Positions 1-5,482 of a stretch of 5,854 nt of DNA are shown here, piece by piece. Both the position numbers and the translations under genes were made by a program. The notes under the pieces were generated by a model that made no database searches, was not told the origin of the DNA, and worked only from the letters and a program-made list of their open reading frames with translations. The first letter of the stretch is position 1. Each line of letters starts with the position of its first letter. The stretch spans positions 1 to 5,854 of the forward strand of contig JACRMO010000148.1 of the NCBI GenBank assembly GCA_016214925.1. Direction: 5' to 3'. Origin of the DNA: Gammaproteobacteria bacterium. GTDB lineage: Bacteria; Pseudomonadota; Gammaproteobacteria; Thiohalobacterales; Thiohalobacteraceae.

Positions 1-495
1 CACGAACTCGATCGGATCTTCGATGGTGAGGATGTGTTCGAAGCGCGATTCGTTGACGTGATTCATCATCGCCGCCAGCGTGGTCGACTTGCCGGAACCG
101 GTCGGGCCGGTCACCAGCACAATGCCGCGCGGTTGATCGGCGATTTCCTTGAACACGGACGGGCACTTCAGATCCTCCAGACTCATGATCTTGGACGGAA
201 TGGTACGAAACACCGCGCCGGAGCCGCGGTTGTGATTGAAGGCGTTGACGCGGAAACGCGCCAGATTGGGGATCTCGAACGAGAAGTCGGTCTCCAGGAA
301 TTCTTCGTAATCCTTGCGCTGCTTGTCGTTCATGATGTCGTAGACCAACGCATGCACGGACTTGTGGTCCAACGCCGGCACGTTGATGCGGCGGATGTCG
401 CCGTCCACGCGGATCATCGGCGGCAAGCCCGCGGAAAGATGTAAGTCGGAGGCGTTGTTCTTAACGCCGAAGGCGAGCAGCTCTGCGATGTCCAT
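1..495 (-). CDS. pilT: PilT, type IV pilus retraction ATPase (N-terminal part, cut by window edge)
   Basis: PilT is the hexameric cytoplasmic ATPase that depolymerises type IV pili and drives twitching motility. Reading the minus strand from the ATG at 495 gives 165 codons with no stop before the edge. The product begins MDIAELLAFGVKNNASDLHLSAG, the typical PilT N-terminus, followed by the N-terminal PAS-like domain (about residues 1-100). The Walker A motif GPTGSGKST is at residues 130-138 (Lys136) and the Asp-box segment HILTIEDPIEFV is at 154-165, with Glu163 at the position of the catalytic glutamate of P. aeruginosa PilT. Walker B, the His box and the C-terminus lie outside the window. 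A GGGGA Shine-Dalgarno (plus-strand 503-507 region) precedes the ATG at good spacing and supports this start. The gene is divergent from yggS, as in Pseudomonas. PilB and PilU were considered, but the N-terminus and motif spacing fit PilT best. Confidence 0.96.
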   Translation of the reverse strand, partial: MDIAELLAFGVKNNASDLHLSAGLPPMIRVDGDIRRINVPALDHKSVHALVYDIMNDKQRKDYEEFLETDFSFEIPNLARFRVNAFNHNRGSGAVFRTIPSKIMSLEDLKCPSVFKEIADQPRGIVLVTGPTGSGKSTTLAAMMNHVNESRFEHILTIEDPIEFV

Positions 496-542
496 TCGTA
501 ATCCCCTTTAGCCCAGATTCTCAGGGCTGAACTCCAATTGTT

Positions 543-624
543 CTTGACCCTGACACCCCGCCGGCCACTCTGGACGCGGCGGGTTCACTAAATAGCGTCA
601 GCGGTACCTTTCCCTTGACCCTGA
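543..624. repeat. 11-bp direct repeat pair in the pilT/yggS intergenic region
   Basis: The 11-mer CTTGACCCTGA occurs exactly at 543-553 and again at 614-624, 71 bp apart, both on the plus strand. Each copy contains a TTGACC hexamer resembling a sigma-70 -35 box. The gap holds no coding sequence I can support. The pair could be two regulator sites, duplicated promoter halves or chance. Confidence 0.45.
557..583. other. 7-bp perfect inverted repeat between pilT and yggS
   Basis: CCCGCCG at 557-563 is the exact reverse complement of CGGCGGG at 577-583, enclosing a 13-nt spacer. There is no T-run on either side, and the flanking genes diverge, so an intrinsic terminator is unlikely. It may be an operator or a structure in the pilT 5' leader. 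A 7-bp GC arm is not rare in DNA of this composition. Confidence 0.35.
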
Positions 625-645
625 GGGCGGATTCCGGCGTAAAGT
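615..645 (+). promoter_or_regulatory. Candidate sigma-70 promoter for yggS
   Basis: TTGACC at 615-620 matches five of six bases of the -35 consensus. TAAAGT at 640-645 matches four of six of the -10, with a 19-bp spacer, longer than the optimum of 17. The implied transcript would have a leader of roughly 65 nt before yggS. A second possible -10, TATAGC at 700-705, lies so close to the ATG that it would give an almost leaderless mRNA, and it has no clear -35. Confidence 0.3.
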
Positions 646-717
646 GCGAAATACGCGCGGGAGCGACCCTGCGTCGCGCCTAAACAAGTTCCCGGAAAGT
701 ATAGCCATATCCGCCAC

Positions 718-1425
718 ATGAATCGCCAGCAACAGATCGCAGAACAGTTACAGGCCGTGCGGTCGCGGATTATTGCCGCCGCGCGGGCCGCGGACCGCGA
801 CCCTGCCCGTGTCCGCCTGCTGGCGGTGAGCAAGGGCTTTCCGGTCGAAGACCTGCGCGCCGCCCAGGCGGCGGGGCAGGACTGCTTCGGCGAATCCTAT
901 CTGAATGAAGCCCTGACCAAGATCGCGGCACTCAGCGACTCGGCGCCGGAATGGCACTTCCCGGAGTGGCATTTCATAGGCCCGCTGCAATCCAACAAAA
1001 CACGTGGCATCGCCGAACATTTTTCCTGGGTACACAGCGTCGACCGGCTCAAGCTGGCGCAGCGTCTGAGCGAACAGCGCCCCGCCGCATTGCCACCGCT
1101 GAATGTCTGTATTCAGGTGAATATCAGTGGCGAGGGGAGCAAGTCCGGGGTAGCGCCGGGAGAACTGGACCCCCTCGCGCACGCCGTCGCCGTGCTACCA
1201 CGCCTGCGCCTGCGCGGGTTGATGGCTATTCCAGCCCCGACCGAGGACGGCGCCGCACAACGCGCCGCTTTCGGTCGTTTGCGTGCCGCGCTTGAACACT
1301 TGAATACCCAAGGCCTGGCGCTCGACACCTTATCCATGGGCATGTCCGACGACCTGGAGGCGGCCATCGCCGAGGGTGCGACGCTCGTGCGTATCGGCAG
1401 CGCGATCTTTGGCGCGCGGGATTGA
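718..1425 (+). CDS. yggS: YggS/PLPBP family pyridoxal 5'-phosphate homeostasis protein
   Basis: YggS binds PLP without known enzymatic activity and buffers free PLP and amino-acid/keto-acid pools in the cytoplasm. The 235-residue product is of normal family length (E. coli 234) and is a single alanine-racemase-like TIM barrel. The PLP lysine is Lys39 in LLAVSKGFP. Other family motifs are FGESYLNEAL (57-66; usually FGENY, so Asn is replaced by Ser), WHFIGPLQSNKTR (84-96), LRLRGLMAIPAP, SMGMSDDLEAA (206-216) and RIGSAIFG (225-232). Residues 77-86 read PEWHFPEWHF, an in-frame tandem duplication just before the conserved IGPLQSNK. The ATG has no good Shine-Dalgarno; it was chosen because the N-terminus MNRQQQIAEQLQAVRSRI aligns with the family. 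It is divergent from pilT and 125 bp upstream of proC. Confidence 0.95.
   Translation: MNRQQQIAEQLQAVRSRIIAAARAADRDPARVRLLAVSKGFPVEDLRAAQAAGQDCFGESYLNEALTKIAALSDSAPEWHFPEWHFIGPLQSNKTRGIAEHFSWVHSVDRLKLAQRLSEQRPAALPPLNVCIQVNISGEGSKSGVAPGELDPLAHAVAVLPRLRLRGLMAIPAPTEDGAAQRAAFGRLRAALEHLNTQGLALDTLSMGMSDDLEAAIAEGATLVRIGSAIFGARD
946..975 (+). repeat. 15-bp in-frame tandem duplication inside yggS
   Basis: Bases 946-960 and 961-975 are adjacent copies differing at only two positions, both third-codon and synonymous (GAA/GAG and CAC/CAT). Each encodes Pro-Glu-Trp-His-Phe. E. coli YggS has a single EWHF before IGPLQSNK, so this lineage appears to carry a five-residue insertion. The synonymous differences suggest that the duplication is not recent and that the reading frame and amino acids have been maintained. 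Confidence 0.85.
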
Positions 1426-1431
1426 ACAACA

Positions 1432-1521
1432 CACCGAGCCGTTCGCGGCCAAAGGACGTACAGGCAGCGCAATGACTCGGTGCGCTTTGCGTATCCCGTG
1501 ACGCATCCAGCTGCTTTGCGT
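1432..1521. repeat. Inverted and direct repeats in the yggS-proC gap
   Basis: The 125-bp gap contains CACCGAG (1432-1438) and its exact complement CTCGGTG (1476-1482). TGCGT (1488-1492) faces ACGCA (1501-1505) across 8 nt. GCTTTGCGT occurs exactly at 1484-1492 and 1513-1521. GGTGCG (1479-1484) can also pair with CGCATC (1502-1507) with one G-T wobble. There is no T-run typical of a terminator. It might be a transcript-stabilising structure or a degenerate dispersed palindrome; I cannot tell which from one copy. Confidence 0.35.
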
Positions 1522-1550
1522 CGCGCACGGTTTGCGGTGAGAATAGCCCT

Positions 1551-2375
1551 ATGACAACCCACACCATCAGCTTTATCGGCGGCGGCAATATGGCACATAG
1601 CCTGATCGGCGGACTCATCGCCGACGGCTGGCCAGCCGCCCACATCCACGTCACCGACACCAAGCCCGAGCCGCTCGCCCACCTGGCGGAACGCTTTGGC
1701 GTGGCGACCGGCAGCGACAACAGCGCGGCCGCCAGCGGCGCGGATGTGGTCGTGCTGGCCGTGAAGCCGCAGGTAATGCACACGGTCGCCAGCGAAATTG
1801 CCAGCGCCGCGCAGACACGCCACCCACTGATCATCAGCATCGCCGCCGGTATCCGCAGCGCCGATCTGGATCGCTGGCTCGGCGGCAATAACGCCATCGT
1901 GCGCTGCATGCCCAACACGCCGGCACTGGTACAGAGCGGCGCGACGGCGCTGTTCGCCAATACGCGTGTCGGTGACGAACAGCGCGATCTGGCAGAGAGC
2001 ATCCTACGTGCGGTCGGCCTGACCTTGTGGCTGAACGACGAGGCTTTGATGGACGCAGTCACAGCCTTGTCCGGCAGCGGCCCCGCGTATTTCTTTCTCA
2101 TCATGGAGGCATTGCAGGCCGCGGGTGTGCAACTCGGTCTGCCGGAACAGACCGCTCAATTGCTGACCCTGCAAACCGCCTTCGGTGCGGCCAAGATGGC
2201 CCTGGAAAGCAATGAGGACGCCGCGACCTTGCGCCAGCGCGTCACCTCGCCCGGCGGCACCACCGAGCGCGCCTTGCGGGTGCTGGACGACGGCGGTCTG
2301 CGTGAGCTGGTCGCCCGGGCGCTGACCGCCGCGCGTGACCGCTCGCGCGAACTCGCCGACCAACTGGGGAACTGA
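1551..2375 (+). CDS. proC: Pyrroline-5-carboxylate reductase (proline biosynthesis)
   Basis: ProC catalyses the last step of proline synthesis, the NAD(P)H-dependent reduction of 1-pyrroline-5-carboxylate to L-proline, in the cytoplasm. The 274-residue product is complete and of typical length. The N-terminal Rossmann fold begins with FIGGGNMA (8-15), followed by VVVLAVKPQ (66-74) and the conserved RCMPNTPA (118-125). The C-terminal helical dimerisation and active-site domain carries ALSGSGPAYFF (172-182) and the P5CR signature RVTSPGGTT (230-238). The ATG directly precedes the dinucleotide-binding strand, as expected. Only a weak GGTGAG sits about 9-10 nt upstream. proC is followed after 3 bp by yggT, so the two are probably cotranscribed. 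All family motifs are intact. Confidence 0.97.
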   Translation: MTTHTISFIGGGNMAHSLIGGLIADGWPAAHIHVTDTKPEPLAHLAERFGVATGSDNSAAASGADVVVLAVKPQVMHTVASEIASAAQTRHPLIISIAAGIRSADLDRWLGGNNAIVRCMPNTPALVQSGATALFANTRVGDEQRDLAESILRAVGLTLWLNDEALMDAVTALSGSGPAYFFLIMEALQAAGVQLGLPEQTAQLLTLQTAFGAAKMALESNEDAATLRQRVTSPGGTTERALRVLDDGGLRELVARALTAARDRSRELADQLGN

Positions 2376-2378
2376 TTC

Positions 2379-2945
2379 ATGGGTCCCGGTTACTTCACCA
2401 ATCCCATCGAGTTCGTTATCAGCACCCTGTTCAGCCTGTACGTCCTGGTGCTGATGTTGCGCTTCCTGCTGGCCCGCGTGCGCGCGGACTTCTACAACCC
2501 GGTCAGCCAGTTTCTGGTCAAGGCCACCAACCCCTTGCTGGCGCCGTTGCGCCGGATAATCCCGCCGCTGGGCGGCATCGATATGGCCTCGGTGGTGCTG
2601 ATGCTGGCGGTGCAGATGCTGGCCATCGCGCTGATCCTGCTGCTGCGCGGCGGCGGCATCGGCATTCAGGCGCTGGTGTTCATCAGCCTGGCGGAACTGA
2701 CCGATCTCGCCTTCAAAGTTTTCATCTATGGCATCGTCATCCAAGCGCTGCTCAGTTGGATCAATCCCGGCACCTATAACCCGGCGGTGAGTCTGCTGCA
2801 TTCACTCACCGAACCGCTGCTGCGGCCGGTGCGTCGGCTGCTGCCGCCGATCAGCGGCATGGACTTGTCGCCGCTGTTGGCCGTGCTGGTCCTGGAAGTC
2901 CTGCGCCGGCTGATCGTTCCACTGCTGGGTGCGTTGGCCGTTTGA
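2379..2945 (+). CDS. yggT: YggT family integral membrane protein (two YGGT repeats)
   Basis: YggT proteins are small inner-membrane proteins of unsettled function; E. coli yggT has been linked to osmotic tolerance. The 188 residues form two homologous halves, each with two hydrophobic helices (about 12-32 and 70-90; about 97-127 and 162-185). Each half has an amphipathic loop of the same pattern: NPVSQ then TNPLLAPLRRIIPPLGGID (40-68), and NPAVS then TEPLLRPVRRLLPPISGMD (134-162). The loops carry paired arginines followed by PP. The start lies 3 bp after the proC stop, with a GGGGA Shine-Dalgarno inside the end of proC at about 8-nt spacing. This implies translational coupling. Length matches the usual two-repeat gammaproteobacterial form. 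Confidence 0.94.
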   Translation: MGPGYFTNPIEFVISTLFSLYVLVLMLRFLLARVRADFYNPVSQFLVKATNPLLAPLRRIIPPLGGIDMASVVLMLAVQMLAIALILLLRGGGIGIQALVFISLAELTDLAFKVFIYGIVIQALLSWINPGTYNPAVSLLHSLTEPLLRPVRRLLPPISGMDLSPLLAVLVLEVLRRLIVPLLGALAV

Positions 2946-2952
2946 GCCGCGC

Positions 2953-3261
2953 GTGAACACGTCGGAATCCCGCTGGTATCACTGGGATGGCGCCGACCTG
3001 ATCCTGGCCGTGCATCTCCAGCCGCGCGCCCGTCAGGACGAGATCGTCGGCGCGCACGGCGACCGTCTCAAAATCCGCATCACCGCCCCGCCGGTCGACG
3101 GCAAGGCCAATGCCCACCTGATCCGCTTTCTGGCCGCGACCTGCGGCGTGGCCACCAGCGCCGTGGAACTCCTCGCCGGAACCAGCGGCCGGGATAAACG
3201 CGTGCGCATCCGCGCCCCGCGGCAGCTCCCGCCACCGCTCCCGCCCCAGCCCAATCCGTGA
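2953..3261 (+). CDS. yggU: YggU / DUF167 family small protein
   Basis: This is a small soluble DUF167 (YggU-like) protein of unknown function that habitually follows yggT. From the GTG at 2953 it is 102 residues. Family features are the HLQPRARQDEIVG strand (21-33), ITAPPVDGKANAHLIRFLA (43-61, the most conserved part of the family) and LLAGTSGRDKRVRI (73-86). I chose GTG 2953, 7 bp past the yggT stop, because it gives an N-terminus of normal family length. An in-frame GTG at 2929 would overlap yggT by 17 bp and add eight residues with no family counterpart. Neither has a strong Shine-Dalgarno, so coupling to yggT translation is likely. The C-terminus is unusually proline-rich (RQLPPPLPPQPNP). 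Confidence 0.9.
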   Translation: MNTSESRWYHWDGADLILAVHLQPRARQDEIVGAHGDRLKIRITAPPVDGKANAHLIRFLAATCGVATSAVELLAGTSGRDKRVRIRAPRQLPPPLPPQPNP

Positions 3262-3324
3262 ACCGCCTCACACTCCTAAGCCACTGTTATTTGAACTCAA
3301 GATTTCCGCCTCATGGTCGCTAGT

Positions 3325-3365
3325 GGGGTGTAGCTGAATGCGGCCTGTGACGGTCGCCGCACCCC
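3325..3365 (+). other. Inverted repeat in the leader of the dynamin-like GTPase gene
   Basis: GGGGTG at 3325-3330 pairs exactly with CACCCC at 3360-3365, and an internal GCGG/CCGC pairing is an alternative extension. It lies just upstream of the Shine-Dalgarno at 3373-3377 and covers the upstream in-frame ATG at 3338. No T-run follows, so it is not a convincing terminator for the yggU transcript. The rest of the 124-bp gap (3262-3385) shows no clear promoter; TTGAAC near 3291 has no matching -10. Confidence 0.3.
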
Positions 3366-3372
3366 GAATAAT

Positions 3373-3377
3373 GAGGA
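3373..3377 (+). promoter_or_regulatory. Shine-Dalgarno that decides the GTPase start
   Basis: GAGGA at 3373-3377 lies 8 nt before the ATG at 3386, an ideal spacing. The in-frame ATGs at 3338 and 3371 lack such a site. The protein from 3386 begins MAQDQFSLRMRAYDAWK, a plausible helical start. The extra residues from 3338 (MRPVTVAAPRIMRIDR) look like translated leader. Confidence 0.7.
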
Positions 3378-3385
3378 TCGATCGA

Positions 3386-5365
3386 ATGGCTCAGGATCAG
3401 TTCAGTCTGCGCATGCGCGCCTACGACGCATGGAAAGTGGACGTGTTGCAGACCCTGGAAGATTTCCAGCATTGGCTCGACACCCGCGAGCTGAATGAAA
3501 GCGAAAACGATCTGCGCATCTACGAGACTCTGGAGGCGCTACGCAAGGATCGTCTCACGCTGGCCTTTGTCGCCGAGTTCTCACGCGGCAAGACCGAGCT
3601 CATCAATGCCATCTTCTTCGCCAACTACGGTCGCCGGCTGCTGCCGTCCGAGGCCGGGCGCACCACCATGTGCCCCAGTGAATTGTTCTACGATCGCGAC
3701 TCGAAACAGGCCTATCTGCGCCTGCTGCCGATCGAGACGCGCCGCGAGGAACGTTCGATCAGCGATTACAAGACCGATCCCTTGCAATGGGTATCCATGC
3801 CGTTGGATATCGACTCGCCGGAACAGATGGCCGAAGCGCTGCGCGAAGTGGTCAAGACCAAACTGGTACCGCTGAAAATTGCGCGCGCACTGGGTCTCTA
3901 CGATGAATCCCAAGACTCGCAGTACAAGAAGACCAAAGCGCTGCCGGAGCAGGTCGAGATCCCGATGTGGCGGCATGCGCTGATCAGTTTCCCGCATCCC
4001 TTGCTGCAACAGGGCTTGGTGATTCTGGACACGCCCGGACTGAATGCACTGGGTAACGAACCCGAACTGACCGTGAACATGCTGCCGGCCGCGCAGGCGG
4101 TGCTGTTCGTGCTCGCCGCCGATACCGGCGTGACCCGTTCCGATCTGGATATGTGGGAACACCACGTTCACCGTCAACACAGCAGCCAGCACACCAAACA
4201 CCTGGCCGTCGCACTGAACAAGATCGACACCCTGTGGGACGACCTCAAGGACAACAACACGATCAACGCCAGCATCGAATCCCAACGCCGTAAAGTGGCT
4301 GAGCTGCTCGGCGTCGATGGCAAACAGGTGTTTCCGGTTTCGGCGCAGAAAGGCCTGGTCGGCAAAGTCCGCAACGACGCTGCCTTGCTGGAACGCAGCC
4401 GCTTGCAGACGCTGGAAGACTTCCTCTCCGAACAAGTCCTGCCCAACAAGCTCGAGGTGCTGCGCGATCACATCCTGCGCGAAGTCGGCGGCCTGCTGGA
4501 GGAAACCTACACGCTGCTCGATGGCCGTTTGCAGCAGACATCGAAAGAACTGGAAAACCTGCGCGCATTGCGCGGCAAAAATGCCGATGTGATCCAGCAT
4601 CTGATGAAGAAATCACGCGAGGAACAGGCCACCTATCTGCGCAACGTCGAGGGCTTCCAGTCCAGCCGTCGCGTGCTGCAAAGCCAGGCCAAGACCATGC
4701 AGGATGCGCTCAGCCTGGATGCCTTCGATGCCATCATCAACAAGACCCGCAAGGATATGACCGGCGCCTGGACCACGCACGGCCTGAAGAGAGGCATGCA
4801 GTCGTTCTTCGACGGCGCCCGCGAGACCATGGACCAGGTCGCGATGCATGCCGAGCAGACCCGCACGCTGATCCGCGCCACCTATCGCAAATTCCACGAG
4901 GAGCATGGCCTGCCCGCGGTCACGCCCAAGGTATTCTCGGTGGATCAGTACAACATGGAATTGCATCGCCTGTTGGAAGAGGCCGACGCCTTCCGCAACA
5001 GCCCGGTGACGGCGATGACCGAGCAGAGTCTCTTGATCAAGAAATTCTTCGTCTCGCTGGTCAGTCAGGCGCGCAGCGTGTTCTTCCGCGCCAATCAGGA
5101 AGCGGACGCTTGGCTGAAGGAAGTCATGAATCCTTTGGTGCAGCAGATCAAGGATCACAAGCGCGTGATGGAAAAACGCCTGGATACCTTGCGCCGCATC
5201 AGCGAGTCGCGCGACACGCTGGAAGGCAAGATCAACGAACTCGAAGGTTCGCGCGGCGAGTTGCGCCGGGAACTCGAAACCCTGTCCCGGCTGCGCGAGA
5301 CCTTGCAACGCCCCTTGCCGGAGATGAACGACGAGGCGGACACGCCCCTGGCCGTTGCCGGCTGA
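3386..5365 (+). CDS. Dynamin-like large GTPase (bacterial dynamin family protein), function unknown
   Basis: The 659-residue product has an N-terminal GTPase domain with all five G motifs. G1 is AEFSRGKT (63-70), with Ala where most P-loops have Gly. G2 is the threonine pair in AGRTTMCP (93-94). G3 is DTPG in LVILDTPGLNALG (215-218), G4 is NKID (278-281) and G5 is SAQKG (319-323). A short helical stretch (about 5-60) precedes G1, as in dynamin-like proteins. After the G domain come long charged helices, probably coiled coil, at about 355-440 and 572-642. Between them FFVSLVSQARSVFF (554-567) is the most hydrophobic patch and might act as a membrane-touching tip. There is no transmembrane helix or signal peptide. 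Bacterial relatives act in membrane remodelling or stress survival, or associate with the replisome (E. coli CrfC). The role of this one is unknown. It stands alone, not in the tandem pair often seen, in the place where metX/metW usually lie. Confidence 0.88.
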   Translation: MAQDQFSLRMRAYDAWKVDVLQTLEDFQHWLDTRELNESENDLRIYETLEALRKDRLTLAFVAEFSRGKTELINAIFFANYGRRLLPSEAGRTTMCPSELFYDRDSKQAYLRLLPIETRREERSISDYKTDPLQWVSMPLDIDSPEQMAEALREVVKTKLVPLKIARALGLYDESQDSQYKKTKALPEQVEIPMWRHALISFPHPLLQQGLVILDTPGLNALGNEPELTVNMLPAAQAVLFVLAADTGVTRSDLDMWEHHVHRQHSSQHTKHLAVALNKIDTLWDDLKDNNTINASIESQRRKVAELLGVDGKQVFPVSAQKGLVGKVRNDAALLERSRLQTLEDFLSEQVLPNKLEVLRDHILREVGGLLEETYTLLDGRLQQTSKELENLRALRGKNADVIQHLMKKSREEQATYLRNVEGFQSSRRVLQSQAKTMQDALSLDAFDAIINKTRKDMTGAWTTHGLKRGMQSFFDGARETMDQVAMHAEQTRTLIRATYRKFHEEHGLPAVTPKVFSVDQYNMELHRLLEEADAFRNSPVTAMTEQSLLIKKFFVSLVSQARSVFFRANQEADAWLKEVMNPLVQQIKDHKRVMEKRLDTLRRISESRDTLEGKINELEGSRGELRRELETLSRLRETLQRPLPEMNDEADTPLAVAG

Positions 5366-5381
5366 CAGCCACACCCCGGAC

Positions 5382-5397
5382 AGGCCAGGGACGGCCT
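5382..5397 (+). terminator. Weak hairpin downstream of the GTPase gene, possible terminator
   Basis: AGGCC (5382-5386) pairs with GGCCT (5393-5397) around a 6-nt loop, 16 bp after the stop codon. There is no U-tract after it (TGACCCC follows), so it would be a poor intrinsic terminator. It is recorded only because it is the nearest stem-loop to the end of the gene. Confidence 0.2.
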
Positions 5398-5427
5398 TGA
5401 CCCCGAACACCCCGCATCCCCGCCCTT

Positions 5428-5437
5428 GACGGCCGTC
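5428..5437. other. 10-bp perfect palindrome GACGGCCGTC upstream of the DUF4426 gene
   Basis: GACGGCCGTC reads the same on both strands. It overlaps a TTGACG hexamer (5426-5431) that could be a -35 box. Its half GACGGCC also occurs at 5390-5396, giving a longer-range 7-bp inverted pairing with 5431-5437. It could be a regulator half-site pair or chance in GC-rich DNA. Confidence 0.3.
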
Positions 5438-5440
5438 GGT

Positions 5441-5465
5441 TGGTCTATAGTTTCACTATCGACCA
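5441..5465. promoter_or_regulatory. 25-bp imperfect palindrome over the putative -10 of the DUF4426 gene
   Basis: TGGTCTATAG (5441-5450) and CTATCGACCA (5456-5465) pair at nine of ten positions around the 5-nt centre TTTCA; the one mismatch is 5446/5460. The left arm contains TATAGT (5446-5451), a good -10 hexamer. The only -35-like box, TTGACG at 5426-5431, is just 14 bp upstream, shorter than sigma-70 prefers. The palindrome ends 3 bp before the AGGAG Shine-Dalgarno (5469-5473). It could be an operator, or a leader hairpin if transcription starts further upstream. Confidence 0.45.
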
Positions 5466-5482
5466 CCCAGGAGACGACCGTC

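Noticed and set aside
34..444. 136-codon plus-strand open frame over pilT
   Set aside because: The minus strand encodes a clear PilT N-terminus with Walker A here, so this frame is its antisense shadow.
1226..2104. 292-codon minus-strand open frame across the end of yggS, the gap and proC
   Set aside because: It spans two real genes in antisense and shows no domain. The continuity through the gap is chance.
2004..2801. 265-codon minus-strand open frame across proC and yggT
   Set aside because: Its product is Gln/His-rich low complexity and it overlaps two well-supported genes; an antisense artefact.
2929..2952. Upstream GTG start for yggU overlapping yggT
   Set aside because: It adds MRWPFEPR with no counterpart in DUF167 proteins and has no better ribosome site than GTG 2953.
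3581..4600. 339-codon open frame on the minus strand inside the GTPase gene
   Set aside because: It lies wholly antisense to a gene with clear GTPase motifs. The translation is low-complexity Gln/His/Arg/Val-rich with no recognisable domain, as expected from the mirrored codon bias of GC-rich genes.
4613..5410. 265-codon minus-strand open frame over the end of the GTPase gene
   Set aside because: Same frame relationship and composition as the other antisense shadows; no family resemblance and no independent start signals.
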